From: Sphingopyxis indica
GTDB taxonomy: Bacteria > Pseudomonadota > Alphaproteobacteria > Sphingomonadales > Sphingomonadaceae
Reading direction: 5' to 3'
Assembly: GCF_900188185.1 (NCBI RefSeq)
Contig: NZ_FZPA01000001.1
Coordinates: forward strand, 248,001-312,000
Length of the DNA stretch: 64,000 bases
Below are positions 6,987 through 16,423 of this stretch, piece after piece. How positions within the stretch are numbered: position 1 is the first letter of the stretch; each line of letters opens with the position of its first letter. Both the position numbers and the translations under genes were made by a program. The notes beneath the pieces were generated by a model. The model was given only the letters and a program-made list of their open reading frames with translations. It was not told where the DNA came from and made no database searches.

Positions 6987-9473
6987 ATGAAGCGATCGGC
7001 ATTTGCGATGGCGACGACCCTTTTGCTCGCAGGCGCCGCCTTTGCCGCGGCGCCCGAGGGCGGCGACGCCGGATCGGCAACGGTCCATCCCGAACTCTGG
7101 CCGGCGGCGAAGAGCCCCGCGGCGATCACCGACGCGGCGACCGAAAAGCGCATCGACGATCTGCTCGCGCGTATGACCGTCGAGCAGAAGGTCGGGCAGC
7201 TGATCCAGGCAGACATCAGCACGATTACGCCGGGGGACCTCGAAACCTATCCGCTCGGCTCGATCCTCGCCGGCGGCAACAGCGGCCCCAATGGCAATGA
7301 ACGCGCGAGCGCGGCCGACTGGGCGGCGCTCGTCGGCGAATTTCGCGCCGCGTCGCTGCAACCGCAGGCGAACGGCGTCGCGATCCCGATCATCTTTGGC
7401 GTCGATGCGGTACATGGTCACAATAATATCCCCGGCGCGACGTTGTTTCCGCACAATATCGGCCTCGGCGCGATGCACGATCCCGAACTGCTCCAGCGTA
7501 TCGGCGCCGTGACTGCGGCCGAGATCGCGGGCAGCGGCATCGAATGGACCTTCGCACCGACGCTCGCGGTGCCGCAGGACCTGCGTTGGGGGCGCAGCTA
7601 CGAAGGCTATTCGTCCGATCCGAAGCTCGTCGCCGCCTATGCGCGCGCGATGGTTCTCGGCCTGCAAGGGACGCTCGCGACCGGGCGTCCGGTCGGCGCG
7701 CACCATGTCGCGGCGACCGCCAAGCATTATCTTGCCGACGGCGGCACCTTCGAGGGCAAGGATCAGGGCGACGCGAAGATCGGCGAGGAAGAGCTGATCG
7801 CCAAACATGCGCAGGGCTATCCCGCGGCGATCGACGCCGGCGCGCTCACCGTGATGGCGAGTTTCTCGAGCTGGAACGGGGTCAAGAACCACGGCAACAA
7901 GGGGCTGCTCACCGACGCGCTGAAAGGCAGGATGGGCTTCGAAGGCTTCGTGGTCGGCGACTGGAACGGTCACGGGCAGGTCGCGGGGTGCAGCGTCACC
8001 GACTGTCCGCAGGCGGTCAATGCGGGGCTCGACATGTATATGGCGCCCGACAGCTGGAAGGGGCTCTACGAAACGACGGTGCGGCAGGCCAAGGACGGCA
8101 CGATCCCGGCCGACCGGCTCGACGACGCGGTGCGGCGCATCCTGCGTGTCAAATATAAGCTCGGGCTGTTCGATGTCGACCATGTCGACCGCGGCAACCC
8201 CACCGCCGTCGGGGCGCCGGATCATCTCGCGGTCGCGCGCGAAGCGGTCGCAAAGTCGCTCGTGCTGCTCAAGAATAATGGCGGCGTGCTGCCGATCAAA
8301 GCCGGCGCAAACGTCCTCGTCGCGGGACCGGGCGCCGACAATATGGCGATGCAGTCGGGCGGCTGGACGATTAGCTGGCAGGGCACCGACGTGACCCACG
8401 CCGATTTCCCCAACGGCCAGACGATCTGGGAAGGGCTGAAGGCGGCGGTCGACGAAGCGGGCGGCAGCGCGACGCTGTCGGCCGACGGCAGCTTCACCGC
8501 CAGGCCCGACGTCGCGATCGTCATATTCGGCGAAGAACCCTATGCCGAATTTCAGGGCGACGTCCCGACGCTCGATTACCAGCCTGCGGACGCGAAGGAC
8601 CTTGCGACGCTCAAGAAACTGAAGGCCGCGGGCATTCCCGTCGTCGCGGTCTTCCTGTCGGGCCGGCCGATGTTCGTGAATCCCGAAATCAACGCCGCCG
8701 ACGCCTTCGTCGCCGCCTGGCTGCCCGGATCGCAGGGGGCCGGGGTCGCCGACGTGCTCGTCGCGGGGGCGGATGGAAAGGCGCGCCGGGACTTCACCGG
8801 CACGCTGCCCTTCGCCTGGCCGGCCGACGCGCGCTCGCCGGTCGAAAAGCCGTTGTTCGAGGTCGGCTACGGCCTCACCTATGGCTCGGCGCGCCGCGTT
8901 CCGGCGCTTCCCGAAGATCCGGGCGTCGATGTCGCGGCGATGATGAATGTCGAGACCTATTTCGCGGGCGGCCGCGCGCGCGCACCGTGGAGTCTGTCGA
9001 TCGCCGATGCCGGCGGCTCGCGCCAGGTCGAATCGGGACCGCTGGAGAGCAGCTATGGCCTGCTCGCGACGCGCTCGATCGATGTGCAGGCGCAGGAGGA
9101 CGGCAAATCCTTCGTCTGGACCGGGCCGGCGACCTTCAACCTGTCGGGGCCGGTCTCCGACCTGACGCGCCAGCTCAACAACAGCTTCGCGCTGCGGCTC
9201 GACTGGCGGATCGACGCCAAGGGCAGCGGCCCGGTGACGCTGGCGTTCGGCGGCGTCCCGCTGGCGATCGGCACGATGGTCGCGGCGGCCGCGGAAGGCG
9301 AGATTTCGACGCTGAAAGTCCCGCTGCGCTGCTTCGCCGACGCCGGCGCCAATGTGCAGCGCGTCGACTATCCGGTGTCAGTGAGCGCTGACAAGGGATT
9401 TGCCGCGACGCTGCTTTTAGCGAAGGTCGAGGCGGTCGGTGAGGATCTGCCCTGCCCGGCGAAGGCGGAGTAA
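6987..9473 (+). CDS. Glycoside hydrolase family 3, exo-beta-glucosidase
   Basis: The protein has 828 residues with a signal peptide (cleavage near AAFAAAPEG). The N-terminal TIM-barrel domain carries [15 protein letters not shown] and the catalytic nucleophile motif [10 protein letters not shown], with D325 as nucleophile. Substrate-binding phrases such as [10 protein letters not shown] are also present. The second alpha/beta domain begins near [20 protein letters not shown], and about 190 further residues form a C-terminal beta-rich domain like that of bacterial exo-1,3/1,4-beta-glucanases. It should release glucose from oligosaccharides made by the GH16 enzyme, in the periplasm. A LacI-type operator lies just upstream, and a GGGAGAG sequence serves as the ribosome binding site. 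Confidence 0.93.
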   Translation: MKRSAFAMATTLLLAGAAFAAAPEGGDAGSATVHPELWPAAKSPAAITDAATEKRIDDLLARMTVEQKVGQLIQADISTITPGDLETYPLGSILAGGNSGPNGNERASAADWAALVGEFRAASLQPQANGVAIPIIFGVDAVHGHNNIPGATLFPHNIGLGAMHDPELLQRIGAVTAAEIAGSGIEWTFAPTLAVPQDLRWGRSYEGYSSDPKLVAAYARAMVLGLQGTLATGRPVGAHHVAATAKHYLADGGTFEGKDQGDAKIGEEELIAKHAQGYPAAIDAGALTVMASFSSWNGVKNHGNKGLLTDALKGRMGFEGFVVGDWNGHGQVAGCSVTDCPQAVNAGLDMYMAPDSWKGLYETTVRQAKDGTIPADRLDDAVRRILRVKYKLGLFDVDHVDRGNPTAVGAPDHLAVAREAVAKSLVLLKNNGGVLPIKAGANVLVAGPGADNMAMQSGGWTISWQGTDVTHADFPNGQTIWEGLKAAVDEAGGSATLSADGSFTARPDVAIVIFGEEPYAEFQGDVPTLDYQPADAKDLATLKKLKAAGIPVVAVFLSGRPMFVNPEINAADAFVAAWLPGSQGAGVADVLVAGADGKARRDFTGTLPFAWPADARSPVEKPLFEVGYGLTYGSARRVPALPEDPGVDVAAMMNVETYFAGGRARAPWSLSIADAGGSRQVESGPLESSYGLLATRSIDVQAQEDGKSFVWTGPATFNLSGPVSDLTRQLNNSFALRLDWRIDAKGSGPVTLAFGGVPLAIGTMVAAAAEGEISTLKVPLRCFADAGANVQRVDYPVSVSADKGFAATLLLAKVEAVGEDLPCPAKAE

Positions 9474-9592
9474 AGCAGCATCGGTCGCGAAGAGGAGGAT
9501 GCGGCAGGCAGTCTTTTTTCAACGCGAGGATTAAAGCGCCGCGCGAACAATGCTACCGCCGCCGCCAAACAGATAGCGAGGCGGAGCGGCAG

Positions 9593-10816
9593 ATGCATTT
9601 CGACGTGGTGATTGTGGGCGGGGGACATGGCGGCGCGCAGGTCGCGGTGATGCTGCGGACGCAGAAGTTCGAGGGCAGTATCGCCATCGTCGGCGAGGAG
9701 ACGGAGCTGCCTTACGAACGCCCGCCCTTGTCGAAGGAATATTTCGCGGGCGAGAAGGAATTCGAGCGCATCCAGCTGCGCCCTGCCAAATATTGGGATG
9801 AGCGCGCGGTGACGATGCTGCTGGGCAAGCGCGTCGTCAGCGTCGATCCGGCGGCGCATAGGGTCACGACCGAGGACGGCGAAACGATCTCCTATGGCAA
9901 GCTCGTCTGGGCGACTGGCGGCCGGCCGCGGATGCTGCCGATCCCGGGGGGCGACCTTCCCGGCGTGCAAGGCGTGCGTACCCGCGCCGATGCCGATGCG
10001 ATGAAGGCGGCCGCCGAAGCCGCAAAGCAGATCGTGGTGATCGGCGGCGGCTATATCGGGCTCGAGGCAGCGGCGGTGCTCAGCAAGGCGGGAAAGAAGG
10101 TCGTGCTTTTGGAAGCGCTCGACCGCGTCCTCGCGCGCGTCGCGGGCGAGGATCTGTCGCGCTTCTATGAGAAGGAACATCGCGAACATGGCGTCGACGT
10201 CCGTCTCGGCGTGTCGGTCGAGGCGATCGAGGGCAGCGATCATGTCACCGGCGTCCGGCTCGCGGACGGCGAGGTCATCCCCGCCGACCTGGTGATCGTC
10301 GGTATCGGCATCGTCCCCGCGGTCGGGCCGCTGATCGCGGCGGGGGCCGAGGGCGGCAACGGCGTGCTCGTCGATGCCTATTGCAAGACGAGCCTGCCCG
10401 ACATCTATGCGATCGGCGACTGCGCCGCGCATGCGAACACCTTTGCCGAAGGCGCGTGCATCCGCCTCGAGTCGGTCCAGAACGCCAATGACCAGGCCAA
10501 TGTGGTGGCAAAGGGCATCTGCGGCGCCGAGGCGCCCTATCATGCGATCCCGTGGTTCTGGTCGAACCAGTACGACCTGAAACTCCAGACCGCGGGCCTG
10601 TCGACCGGGCACGATCAGGCGGTGCTGCGCGGCGACCCCGCGACGCGCAGCTTCTCGGTCGTCTATCTGAAGAAGGGCAAGGTGATCGCGCTCGACTGCG
10701 TCAATGCCACCAGGGATTATGTGCAGGGCCGCATGATCGTCACCGCGGGGGTGACCGCGACCCCCGACCAGCTCGCCGACATCGAAACGCCGCTCAAGGC
10801 GCTGTTGCCCGCATAG
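9593..10816 (+). CDS. FAD-dependent ferredoxin reductase-like oxidoreductase
   Basis: The 407-residue protein has an N-terminal FAD-binding [10 protein letters not shown] dinucleotide motif, [12 protein letters not shown] as found in rhodocoxin/putidaredoxin reductases, and a second Rossmann motif, [16 protein letters not shown], for NAD(P)H. The segment [14 protein letters not shown] is the conserved FAD-contact block, and the reductase C-terminal domain begins with [13 protein letters not shown]. Such enzymes pass electrons from NADH to a 2Fe-2S ferredoxin that feeds a P450 or dioxygenase. No ferredoxin or oxygenase gene is next to it, so the partner must lie elsewhere. It is a single-gene unit, separated by 119 bp from the GH3 gene and 6 bp from the converging outer-membrane gene. 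Confidence 0.9.
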   Translation: MHFDVVIVGGGHGGAQVAVMLRTQKFEGSIAIVGEETELPYERPPLSKEYFAGEKEFERIQLRPAKYWDERAVTMLLGKRVVSVDPAAHRVTTEDGETISYGKLVWATGGRPRMLPIPGGDLPGVQGVRTRADADAMKAAAEAAKQIVVIGGGYIGLEAAAVLSKAGKKVVLLEALDRVLARVAGEDLSRFYEKEHREHGVDVRLGVSVEAIEGSDHVTGVRLADGEVIPADLVIVGIGIVPAVGPLIAAGAEGGNGVLVDAYCKTSLPDIYAIGDCAAHANTFAEGACIRLESVQNANDQANVVAKGICGAEAPYHAIPWFWSNQYDLKLQTAGLSTGHDQAVLRGDPATRSFSVVYLKKGKVIALDCVNATRDYVQGRMIVTAGVTATPDQLADIETPLKALLPA

Positions 10817-10822
10817 GGCTCC

Positions 10823-12028
10823 TCAGAAGGCTTCGCCGATCCCGAAATAGAAGGCCGCGCCGTCCTTTCCCCACGCGATGTCGGCGCGCAGGTTCACATT
10901 GGCGTCTTTCGAGGCGAGGTAGCGGATGCCGACGCCGCCCGATGTGAGCACGGTGCTGTGTTTCCAGATCGCGCCCGCATCCTCGGCGATCCCGCCGACC
11001 CCGAAAAAGGCGACGCCGCCGAGCTTGCCGAACAGATGCTGGCGCAGCTCGGCCTGGATCGCCCAGCTCGCGCCGTCGCGATAGCGTCCGGTTTCATAGC
11101 CGCGAAGGTCGCCATGCTGGCCGAACAGGCAGAGGTCGTAATAGGGAGCATCGTCCGACACGCTGCACGCCTGCTTGCGGATGCCCAGCACCGTGGTCCT
11201 GCCGAGCGGGAAATAGGCGTTGGCGCCGAGTTCGAACTTGTGATGCCCGAAATCGCTGCCGAGCCATGATGCGCCGTAGAGCAGGCTCCCGGTGACATAG
11301 ACGCCCTTGCGCGGATTGGTTGCATTGTCGCGCTTGTCGAAGGTGAAAGAGGGGCCGATCATCCCGATCGCGCTGTTGCGTTCCAATGCCGGCGGTTCCA
11401 GATCGGGCCGTCCGGGAAGCGGGACCTTGATCGTCGAATCGAGGTCCATATAGAGCAGCCGCGCGCCGACATAGAGATGGCTGAGGAAACCCTTGTCGAA
11501 AATCCGGACCTGCGCGTCGGCCAGGCCTGCGAAGGCTTCGTCGTGCAGCTTGATCGAGACGCCGGCCGACCCGGCGTTGGGGCCGATACCGTAAAAGTTG
11601 AGATTGGCCTGCCCATAGCCGGCAAAGCCGACGAAGCGGACCCTGTCGTGCGTGTCGGACATGCGGTGAAAGACGCCGGCGCCCCAGCTGTCGGTGCTCG
11701 TATAGCCGCCGCCGAGGCCCGTGACCCACGGCTGGTCGGCCTTGTTGGGGTTGTAATAGAGCACTGCGGCGCCAGCGATGCCGGTTCCGAACGCCGGGTT
11801 GGAGATGGGGATCGGCGCAACGACCAGGTCGGCCTTGGCGTCGGGCGCCGGTTCGGCCGCTTGCGCCGGAGGAAGCGGAACCTCGACGCCCAGATCGTCG
11901 GAGGCGAGCGTCTGCGCCTGATCGGTCATTTCCTTGACGGGCAGATTCTGCGCGTCGGCGGGGGCGGCGCCCAACAGGAGTCCTGCAAGGATCAGCAAGA
12001 CATGGCTCGCGTTCACGGCTCGGGACAC
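10823..12028 (-). CDS. BamA/TamA-type (D15) outer-membrane protein
   Basis: The 401-residue protein has a signal peptide (LLLGAAPADAQ) and a C-terminal beta-barrel with the Omp85/D15 signature GDLRGYETGRYRDGASW, ending in Phe as outer-membrane barrels do (GIGEAF). No POTRA domains are visible; the roughly 60 residues between signal and barrel are low complexity. The start is set at a GTG at 12028, which has GGAGG ten bases upstream; an ATG further up gives an implausible leader. It is clearly a paralogue of the gene at 15072-16235 (PIPISNPAFGTG versus PLPITSPSLGTG; LCLFGQHGDLRGY versus LCLFGQKNDLRGY). Function is not known; surface-antigen or lipid-related roles are possible. It converges on the reductase gene. 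Confidence 0.8.
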   Translation of the reverse strand: MSRAVNASHVLLILAGLLLGAAPADAQNLPVKEMTDQAQTLASDDLGVEVPLPPAQAAEPAPDAKADLVVAPIPISNPAFGTGIAGAAVLYYNPNKADQPWVTGLGGGYTSTDSWGAGVFHRMSDTHDRVRFVGFAGYGQANLNFYGIGPNAGSAGVSIKLHDEAFAGLADAQVRIFDKGFLSHLYVGARLLYMDLDSTIKVPLPGRPDLEPPALERNSAIGMIGPSFTFDKRDNATNPRKGVYVTGSLLYGASWLGSDFGHHKFELGANAYFPLGRTTVLGIRKQACSVSDDAPYYDLCLFGQHGDLRGYETGRYRDGASWAIQAELRQHLFGKLGGVAFFGVGGIAEDAGAIWKHSTVLTSGGVGIRYLASKDANVNLRADIAWGKDGAAFYFGIGEAF

Positions 12029-12358
12029 AAGGGTTCGACCTCCGCTCGTCGGACTGGATGAACGGGGGTGATTGTTCCGGCTGGCCGCGCCGAAGGCGAT
12101 AGGGGGAACTCTGGTCGTTCGCAGAGGCAAACCCTGACCGGCCCGGTCGCGGCGATGGAGGCGCCAAGCGCCGAGACTCGTTCCTGCACGGCAAGGATGA
12201 CGCGCGGGCCATTCCAGAGGCCGCGCGAGACCATGGGCGCGGATCTTGCGCCTCGGTATTCGTCCGCCGGGCGTTTCGGGAAAACTCCCCGGGTCCAGGC
12301 CGCGGGCGATGCGCTATGCAGGGCACGCACCCCCTGTGGCGATTGGGATGGAGTGAGG
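12029..12358. other. Intergenic region between divergent envelope genes
   Basis: These 330 bases lie between two divergently transcribed genes and should hold both promoters. I see no convincing open frame with good codon use, no tRNA and no strong hairpin. The open frames through it are extensions of the flanking genes without a ribosome binding site. Confidence 0.5.
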
Positions 12359-13363
12359 ATGCGACGACCGGCGCTTGTCCCCCTGTTGATGATGGCGGCG
12401 GCGGGTTGGACGAGCCCTGCACCGGCCCGGCAACCGGCCGCCGAAGCCGAGCCATCGCTCCAGTCGGACACGGTGCCTCCCGAAGATGAGGAAGGGCCCA
12501 TCGTCACCCCTGCGGATCAGGTCGAAAGCGAGCGCGCCTTCGGCCTGTTCCCGATCGGCGCACGGCAGGCGATCGAGCGCGGCTATGATCTTCCGCCGCC
12601 GCTCGGTGCCAGCGGCATGTACATCCACAATGTGCAGAATATGGACAGCCGCAACCTCGCGGTGACGGTCGCCCGCGGCGTCGATCCGCCGGAGGACGCC
12701 GATCTGATCGACGTCCCCTTCGTTACGACGCGGAAGCTCGAAAGCCACACCTCGAACTCCGAATTCAAGGCCGACCTGTGGGTTCTGCCCTTCCTCAACG
12801 TCTTTGCGGGCGTCGGCAAGGTGCGCGGACATATCGACATCGACGTCGACATCGACCTCGACGCCTTCGCGCCGCCGCCGATCTGCCGCCCCGCCAAGCC
12901 GTGCGGCCACGTCGACCTGCCCTTCCGCGGCACGGTCGACAACACCACGGTCACCGTCGGCGCGATCGCCGCCTATGGCGGGCGCGACTGGTTCGCCGCG
13001 CTTGCCGTTGCCAAGACGCTCAGCGTTTCGGAAAAGGACCGGTCGAACATCGAAACCACGAACATCGGCCTGCGCGCCGGCCCGAGGCTTCGTTTCAGCC
13101 CCGACGTGATCCTGTTTCCCTATGCCGGGGTGAACTATTTCGATCTCGACGCCACGGTGTCGGGCGTCGTGCGCAGCGGACCGGTGCTGCCGGGCGACGA
13201 CACGGTGAACCTGCGTTACCGGATCGACCTGTCGAGCAGCCGGCCGTGGAGTGTCATCAACGGCTTCAATCTGGCGCTCGGTCGCCGCCTGTCGCTGCAG
13301 GCCGAATATGACTGGGGCGAGGGGTCGGACCGGCTCGTGCTGACCGCGACCTATCGTCCTTGA
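12359..13363 (+). CDS. Exported beta-barrel protein, unknown function
   Basis: The protein has 334 residues and a signal peptide (MMAAAGWTSPAPA). After an acidic, Pro-rich stretch it alternates short amphipathic strands, for example VTVGAIAAYGGRDWFAALAV, and it ends LSLQAEYDWGEG plus LVLTATYRP, the pattern of an outer-membrane barrel. A hydrophobic-free segment HIDIDVDIDLDAF is notable. The ATG at 12359 follows GAGTGAGG. I do not recognise the family; it may be porin-like or similar to lipid-transport-associated barrels. It stands alone, divergent from the D15 gene and convergent with an acid phosphatase across three strong hairpins. Confidence 0.7.
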   Translation: MRRPALVPLLMMAAAGWTSPAPARQPAAEAEPSLQSDTVPPEDEEGPIVTPADQVESERAFGLFPIGARQAIERGYDLPPPLGASGMYIHNVQNMDSRNLAVTVARGVDPPEDADLIDVPFVTTRKLESHTSNSEFKADLWVLPFLNVFAGVGKVRGHIDIDVDIDLDAFAPPPICRPAKPCGHVDLPFRGTVDNTTVTVGAIAAYGGRDWFAALAVAKTLSVSEKDRSNIETTNIGLRAGPRLRFSPDVILFPYAGVNYFDLDATVSGVVRSGPVLPGDDTVNLRYRIDLSSSRPWSVINGFNLALGRRLSLQAEYDWGEGSDRLVLTATYRP

Positions 13364-13391
13364 GGGCGCGGTGGCCGCTTGCTTTCAAATT

Positions 13392-13500
13392 GGCCGGCAG
13401 GTCGGCCGCGGGGGGCCAGGGAGCATCGACCTGCCGGCCTTGGGACGAGGCGCCGTCGGCGCCTCGCGGAGAAACGGCGGCAAGCCGCTGCCGCCGTTTC
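13392..13500. terminator. Three consecutive strong hairpins between convergent genes
   Basis: Three perfect inverted repeats stand in a row: 13-bp arms at 13392-13404/13427-13439, 9-bp arms at 13446-13454/13458-13466 with a 3-base loop, and 12-bp arms at 13471-13482/13489-13500. The last one has AAA/TTT at its ends. They fill the space between converging genes and probably act as a bidirectional terminator. Confidence 0.65.
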
Positions 13501-13503
13501 GCG

Positions 13504-14292
13504 TCAGTCCGCCGGAACCGGGGCGGATACCGGGCAGGATGCGTCGTGCCGGTTCGCGATCGCGGCGATTTCGGTGCGCGCCGCGGCCAGGTCGGCGGTG
13601 AAAGCCGGGTCGGCGTGAAGCCGCGCCACCGTCGCCGCGGCGATCTGCCGTCCCGCGTCGACATCGCTCGCCCAGTGCGCGTTGCACACCATGCGGCTGA
13701 CCCCGAAATCGCGCCCGCGTTGCAGGATCGCGTCGTCGCGCTGCGGATCGATCTCGGTCAGGACCAGCGCCCATCCCCATCCGAGTGCGCTGTGCCCCGA
13801 CGGATAGGACCCGTCCTTGCGCAGCATCGCCTCATCGGGCGGGAAGCAGGTGCGGCCCTCATGCGCGACGAAGGGCCGGGTCCGCTGATAATGATTCTTG
13901 GCTTTGTAGGTCGACAGGCCGACGTCGATCGCCATCCTGCCGAGCAGCCGGTACAGCGCAGGCGTGGCCTTGGCATCGGGCGTGAAGCCCAGCGCACAGG
14001 AAAAGGCCTGGAAGATATGCGGCGGGTGCAGGTCGGCGTCCGACGCCGCTTGCTTCCAGCGCTCGCTCTCGGGCGGCACGGTGGTTTCGCGGCTCGCCTC
14101 CTCGTCGCGCGCGAACGCCGCCGAACCGGGCTCGGGCGGCGGCGGCAACAGCGCCAAGCTGTCGGGCAACTGGTCGCGCGCCAGATAGCCGGGCGGCAGC
14201 GCCGACATATCGGGCTGGGCGAACGCAGAGCCTTGCAGCAGCAGCAGCAGCAGGACTCCCGCCAGCGCAACGCTCGCCTTTTGCTTCACCAT
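13504..14292 (-). CDS. Class A acid phosphatase (PAP2 family)
   Basis: This 262-residue exported phosphatase has a signal peptide (LLLLLLQGSAFA). All three PAP2 motifs are visible: KNHYQRTRPF (KxxxxxxRP), GSYPSGHS (PSGH) and SRMVCNAHWASD (SRxxxxxHxxxD, with the nucleophile His in the last). The GSYPSGH form is the signature of bacterial class A non-specific acid phosphatases such as PhoN, which hydrolyse organic phosphomonoesters in the periplasm. ATG at 14292 has AAGGGA upstream and begins the signal peptide; the open frame upstream of it lacks a good site. It is one of four phosphatase/phosphodiesterase genes in this window. Confidence 0.93.
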   Translation of the reverse strand: MVKQKASVALAGVLLLLLLQGSAFAQPDMSALPPGYLARDQLPDSLALLPPPPEPGSAAFARDEEASRETTVPPESERWKQAASDADLHPPHIFQAFSCALGFTPDAKATPALYRLLGRMAIDVGLSTYKAKNHYQRTRPFVAHEGRTCFPPDEAMLRKDGSYPSGHSALGWGWALVLTEIDPQRDDAILQRGRDFGVSRMVCNAHWASDVDAGRQIAAATVARLHADPAFTADLAAARTEIAAIANRHDASCPVSAPVPAD

Positions 14293-14466
14293 GTCTGACG
14301 TCCCTTTCCACTGGCGACACCAGCAGACCATTTTTTCGCGCGCGCGCCTATCGGGGTTTTCCATGACCACGGACCGGGTGCCCGGATCGAGCGCGTCCGG
14401 GCCGGTCCGCCGCGTCCGCACCGGCTTTGCGCCGTCCGTCCTCCGGGCCGAGACGGGCGCGCGATG

Positions 14467-14481
14467 GGGTTAATCCCGATA
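14467..14481 (+). promoter_or_regulatory. Shared 15-bp upstream motif, copy 1
   Basis: GGGTTAATCCCGATA occurs here, 54 bases before the DUF4136 lipoprotein gene, and again exactly at 24780-24794, 58 bases before another exported-protein gene. A 12/15 match is at 22452-22466 upstream of the gene at 22534. The fixed distance suggests a promoter element or activator site of a small envelope regulon. Confidence 0.45.
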
Positions 14482-14535
14482 GCTTCGCGCGGCCGGAAAG
14501 GGGAATTTGGCACGGTGCTGTCAGGGAGACCCGAG

Positions 14536-15069
14536 ATGAAGAGCAGACATTTGGCTATCCTTCCCGTGATGCTGGCTCTCGCCGCTTGCGCGAATACGCC
14601 GACGGTGAACTATGATGCAGATCCCAGCGCCAATTTCGCGGCCTATAAAACCTATAGCTGGGCCTATCAGAAGGTCCCCGACGGCGTGAACCCGCTGATT
14701 GCCGACCGCGTCCGCACGTCGATCGACAACAGCCTCGCCGCGCGCGGCTATACCAAGGCCGACCCGGGCGATTTCGCGGTCGGCTTCACCATCGGCTCGC
14801 GCGATCGCGTCGAGGTCAACGACATGGGCGTCTATGGGCCATTCTATCGCCCCTGGGGCGGCTGGGGCGGCTGGGCGGGGCCGCAGGTCGACGTCCGCAA
14901 CGTCACCGACGGGACGCTGGTCATCGACGTCTATGACACCGGCACCAAGTCGCCCGTCTGGCACGGCACGGCGACGCAGGAAGTCACGAAGAATTCGGGT
15001 TCGCAGGAGAATATCGACAGCGCGGTGAACGCGGTGCTCGCGAAATTTCCGCCGCCCCCGAAGAAATAG
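14536..15069 (+). CDS. DUF4136 lipoprotein
   Basis: The protein has 177 residues with a lipoprotein signal peptide (lipobox LAAC, Cys at about residue 17). The sequence SANFAAYKTYSW followed by IDNSLAARGYTKADPGDFAVGF is typical of DUF4136 proteins, which are small periplasmic lipoproteins of unknown role. A Gly/Trp-rich stretch (WGGWGGWAGP) sits in the middle, and the end is Pro/Lys-rich. The ATG at 14536 follows CAGGGAGA. It is transcribed alone and converges on the D15 paralogue 2 bp away. The shared 15-bp motif upstream is the only regulatory hint. Confidence 0.85.
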   Translation: MKSRHLAILPVMLALAACANTPTVNYDADPSANFAAYKTYSWAYQKVPDGVNPLIADRVRTSIDNSLAARGYTKADPGDFAVGFTIGSRDRVEVNDMGVYGPFYRPWGGWGGWAGPQVDVRNVTDGTLVIDVYDTGTKSPVWHGTATQEVTKNSGSQENIDSAVNAVLAKFPPPPKK

Positions 15070-15071
15070 GC

Positions 15072-16235
15072 TCAAAAGGCTTCGGCGATCCCGAGGTAGA
15101 TTCCCTTCGAATCCTTCCCCACCGCGAAGTCGAGGCGCAGGTTGATGTTGGTCTGGCGCGAGGGGCGGTAGCGCAGGCCGATACCTCCGGCGGGCAGGAG
15201 GTTGCTTTGGTCGAGATCGCCGAGCGCCGGTGCTATTCCGCCCAGCCCGGCAAAGGCGACCATTCCAAAACGGCCGAACAGCTGGCGGCGCAGCTCGGCC
15301 TGCACCGCCCAGCTCGCGCGGTCGCGATAGCGTCCGGTCTTGTAGCCCCTGAGGTCGTTCTTCTGTCCGAAGAGGCACAGATTATAGAAGGGTGTCCCGT
15401 CCGACGCGGCGCAGAGCCCCGCGTGGAGCGCCAGCACGGTTTTCGCATCCTGCGGAAGATAGGCGCTGACACCCGCGGTCAGCCTGTGCGACCCGAAGTC
15501 GCCGCCAAGCAGCTTCGCCCCCCACATCCATTCGGCATGGGCATAGAGTCCGCGCCGGGGATTGAGCGTGTCGTCGCGCGTGTCATAGGATAGCGCCGGC
15601 CCGACCTGCATCAGCTGGCCGTCGGCTTCGTCGGGTGGAATTGCAAGATCGGGATAATCGGGCGGCAAATCCTGTTCGTGCGTCTCGCTCGAAAGATAGA
15701 GCATCCGCACGCCGGCATAGAAGCCGGGCGCAACGCGCATCTGGCCCTGCACCCGCAGCGCGGTGAATTTTTCGTCGAGATCGACCGATACATTGCGGTC
15801 GCCCGCGGCCGGGCCGATGCCATAATAATCGGCAACGAGCTTTCCTGTGCCCGCAACGCCCGTGACCCTGAACCGGTCGCTGTCGAGCGACATGCTATGC
15901 AGGCCGCCGATGAGCCAGTTGCCATTGCTCGTCTTCATCGCGGCGGCGCCGCTGATCCACGGCGAGGGGGCCTGGTTGGGGTTGTAGAAAATGACCCCGG
16001 CAACGACCAGGCCCGTGCCGAGCGAAGGACTCGTGATCGGCAGCGGCACCGCGAGCAGGTCCTTCTTGTCCGCCACCTGCGCCGCTGCCTGCACCTGTTC
16101 GTCGATCTCTTCCATCTGCTCGGCCTGCTCGGCCGCGAGCGCCGGCGCGCTGGCGCCGAGCAGCAGCGGCAGCAACAGCCGCGCAAGGCATCGGGGTCGC
16201 CGTGCCGCTTTAAAGGGGAAGGGCGGGCTCATCAT
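15072..16235 (-). CDS. BamA/TamA-type (D15) outer-membrane protein, paralogue
   Basis: The protein has 387 residues, with a signal peptide ending near APALAAEQ and a C-terminal barrel with NDLRGYKTGRYRDRASW and the final residues LGIAEAF. It parallels the protein at 10823-12028 through most of its length, including the pairs YYGIGP/FYGIGP and DTRDDTLNPRRGLYAHA/DKRDNATNPRKGVYVTG. The two are likely products of gene duplication. As in that protein, no POTRA repeats are seen, so it is not a canonical BamA or TamA. Function unknown; a role in outer-membrane lipid or polymer handling is speculation. It converges with the DUF4136 gene and diverges from a third D15-like gene. Confidence 0.8.
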   Translation of the reverse strand: MMSPPFPFKAARRPRCLARLLLPLLLGASAPALAAEQAEQMEEIDEQVQAAAQVADKKDLLAVPLPITSPSLGTGLVVAGVIFYNPNQAPSPWISGAAAMKTSNGNWLIGGLHSMSLDSDRFRVTGVAGTGKLVADYYGIGPAAGDRNVSVDLDEKFTALRVQGQMRVAPGFYAGVRMLYLSSETHEQDLPPDYPDLAIPPDEADGQLMQVGPALSYDTRDDTLNPRRGLYAHAEWMWGAKLLGGDFGSHRLTAGVSAYLPQDAKTVLALHAGLCAASDGTPFYNLCLFGQKNDLRGYKTGRYRDRASWAVQAELRRQLFGRFGMVAFAGLGGIAPALGDLDQSNLLPAGGIGLRYRPSRQTNINLRLDFAVGKDSKGIYLGIAEAF

Positions 16236-16423
16236 GCATAAGGCTTATCGCCGTTCGGGCGGCGATAAATCCCCACTAACCCCGAGGTCGCGGGGGACGG
16301 CTCGCAGCGTCGCTTGCGGCGATAATCCTTCCATGTCGGGGAATTCACCGATTGGGGGAGCGCCGCGCTTTCCGGATGCTTGGCGAACCGGCCGTTCCCG
16401 GCCGGCAACCGAACGGATGTCCG

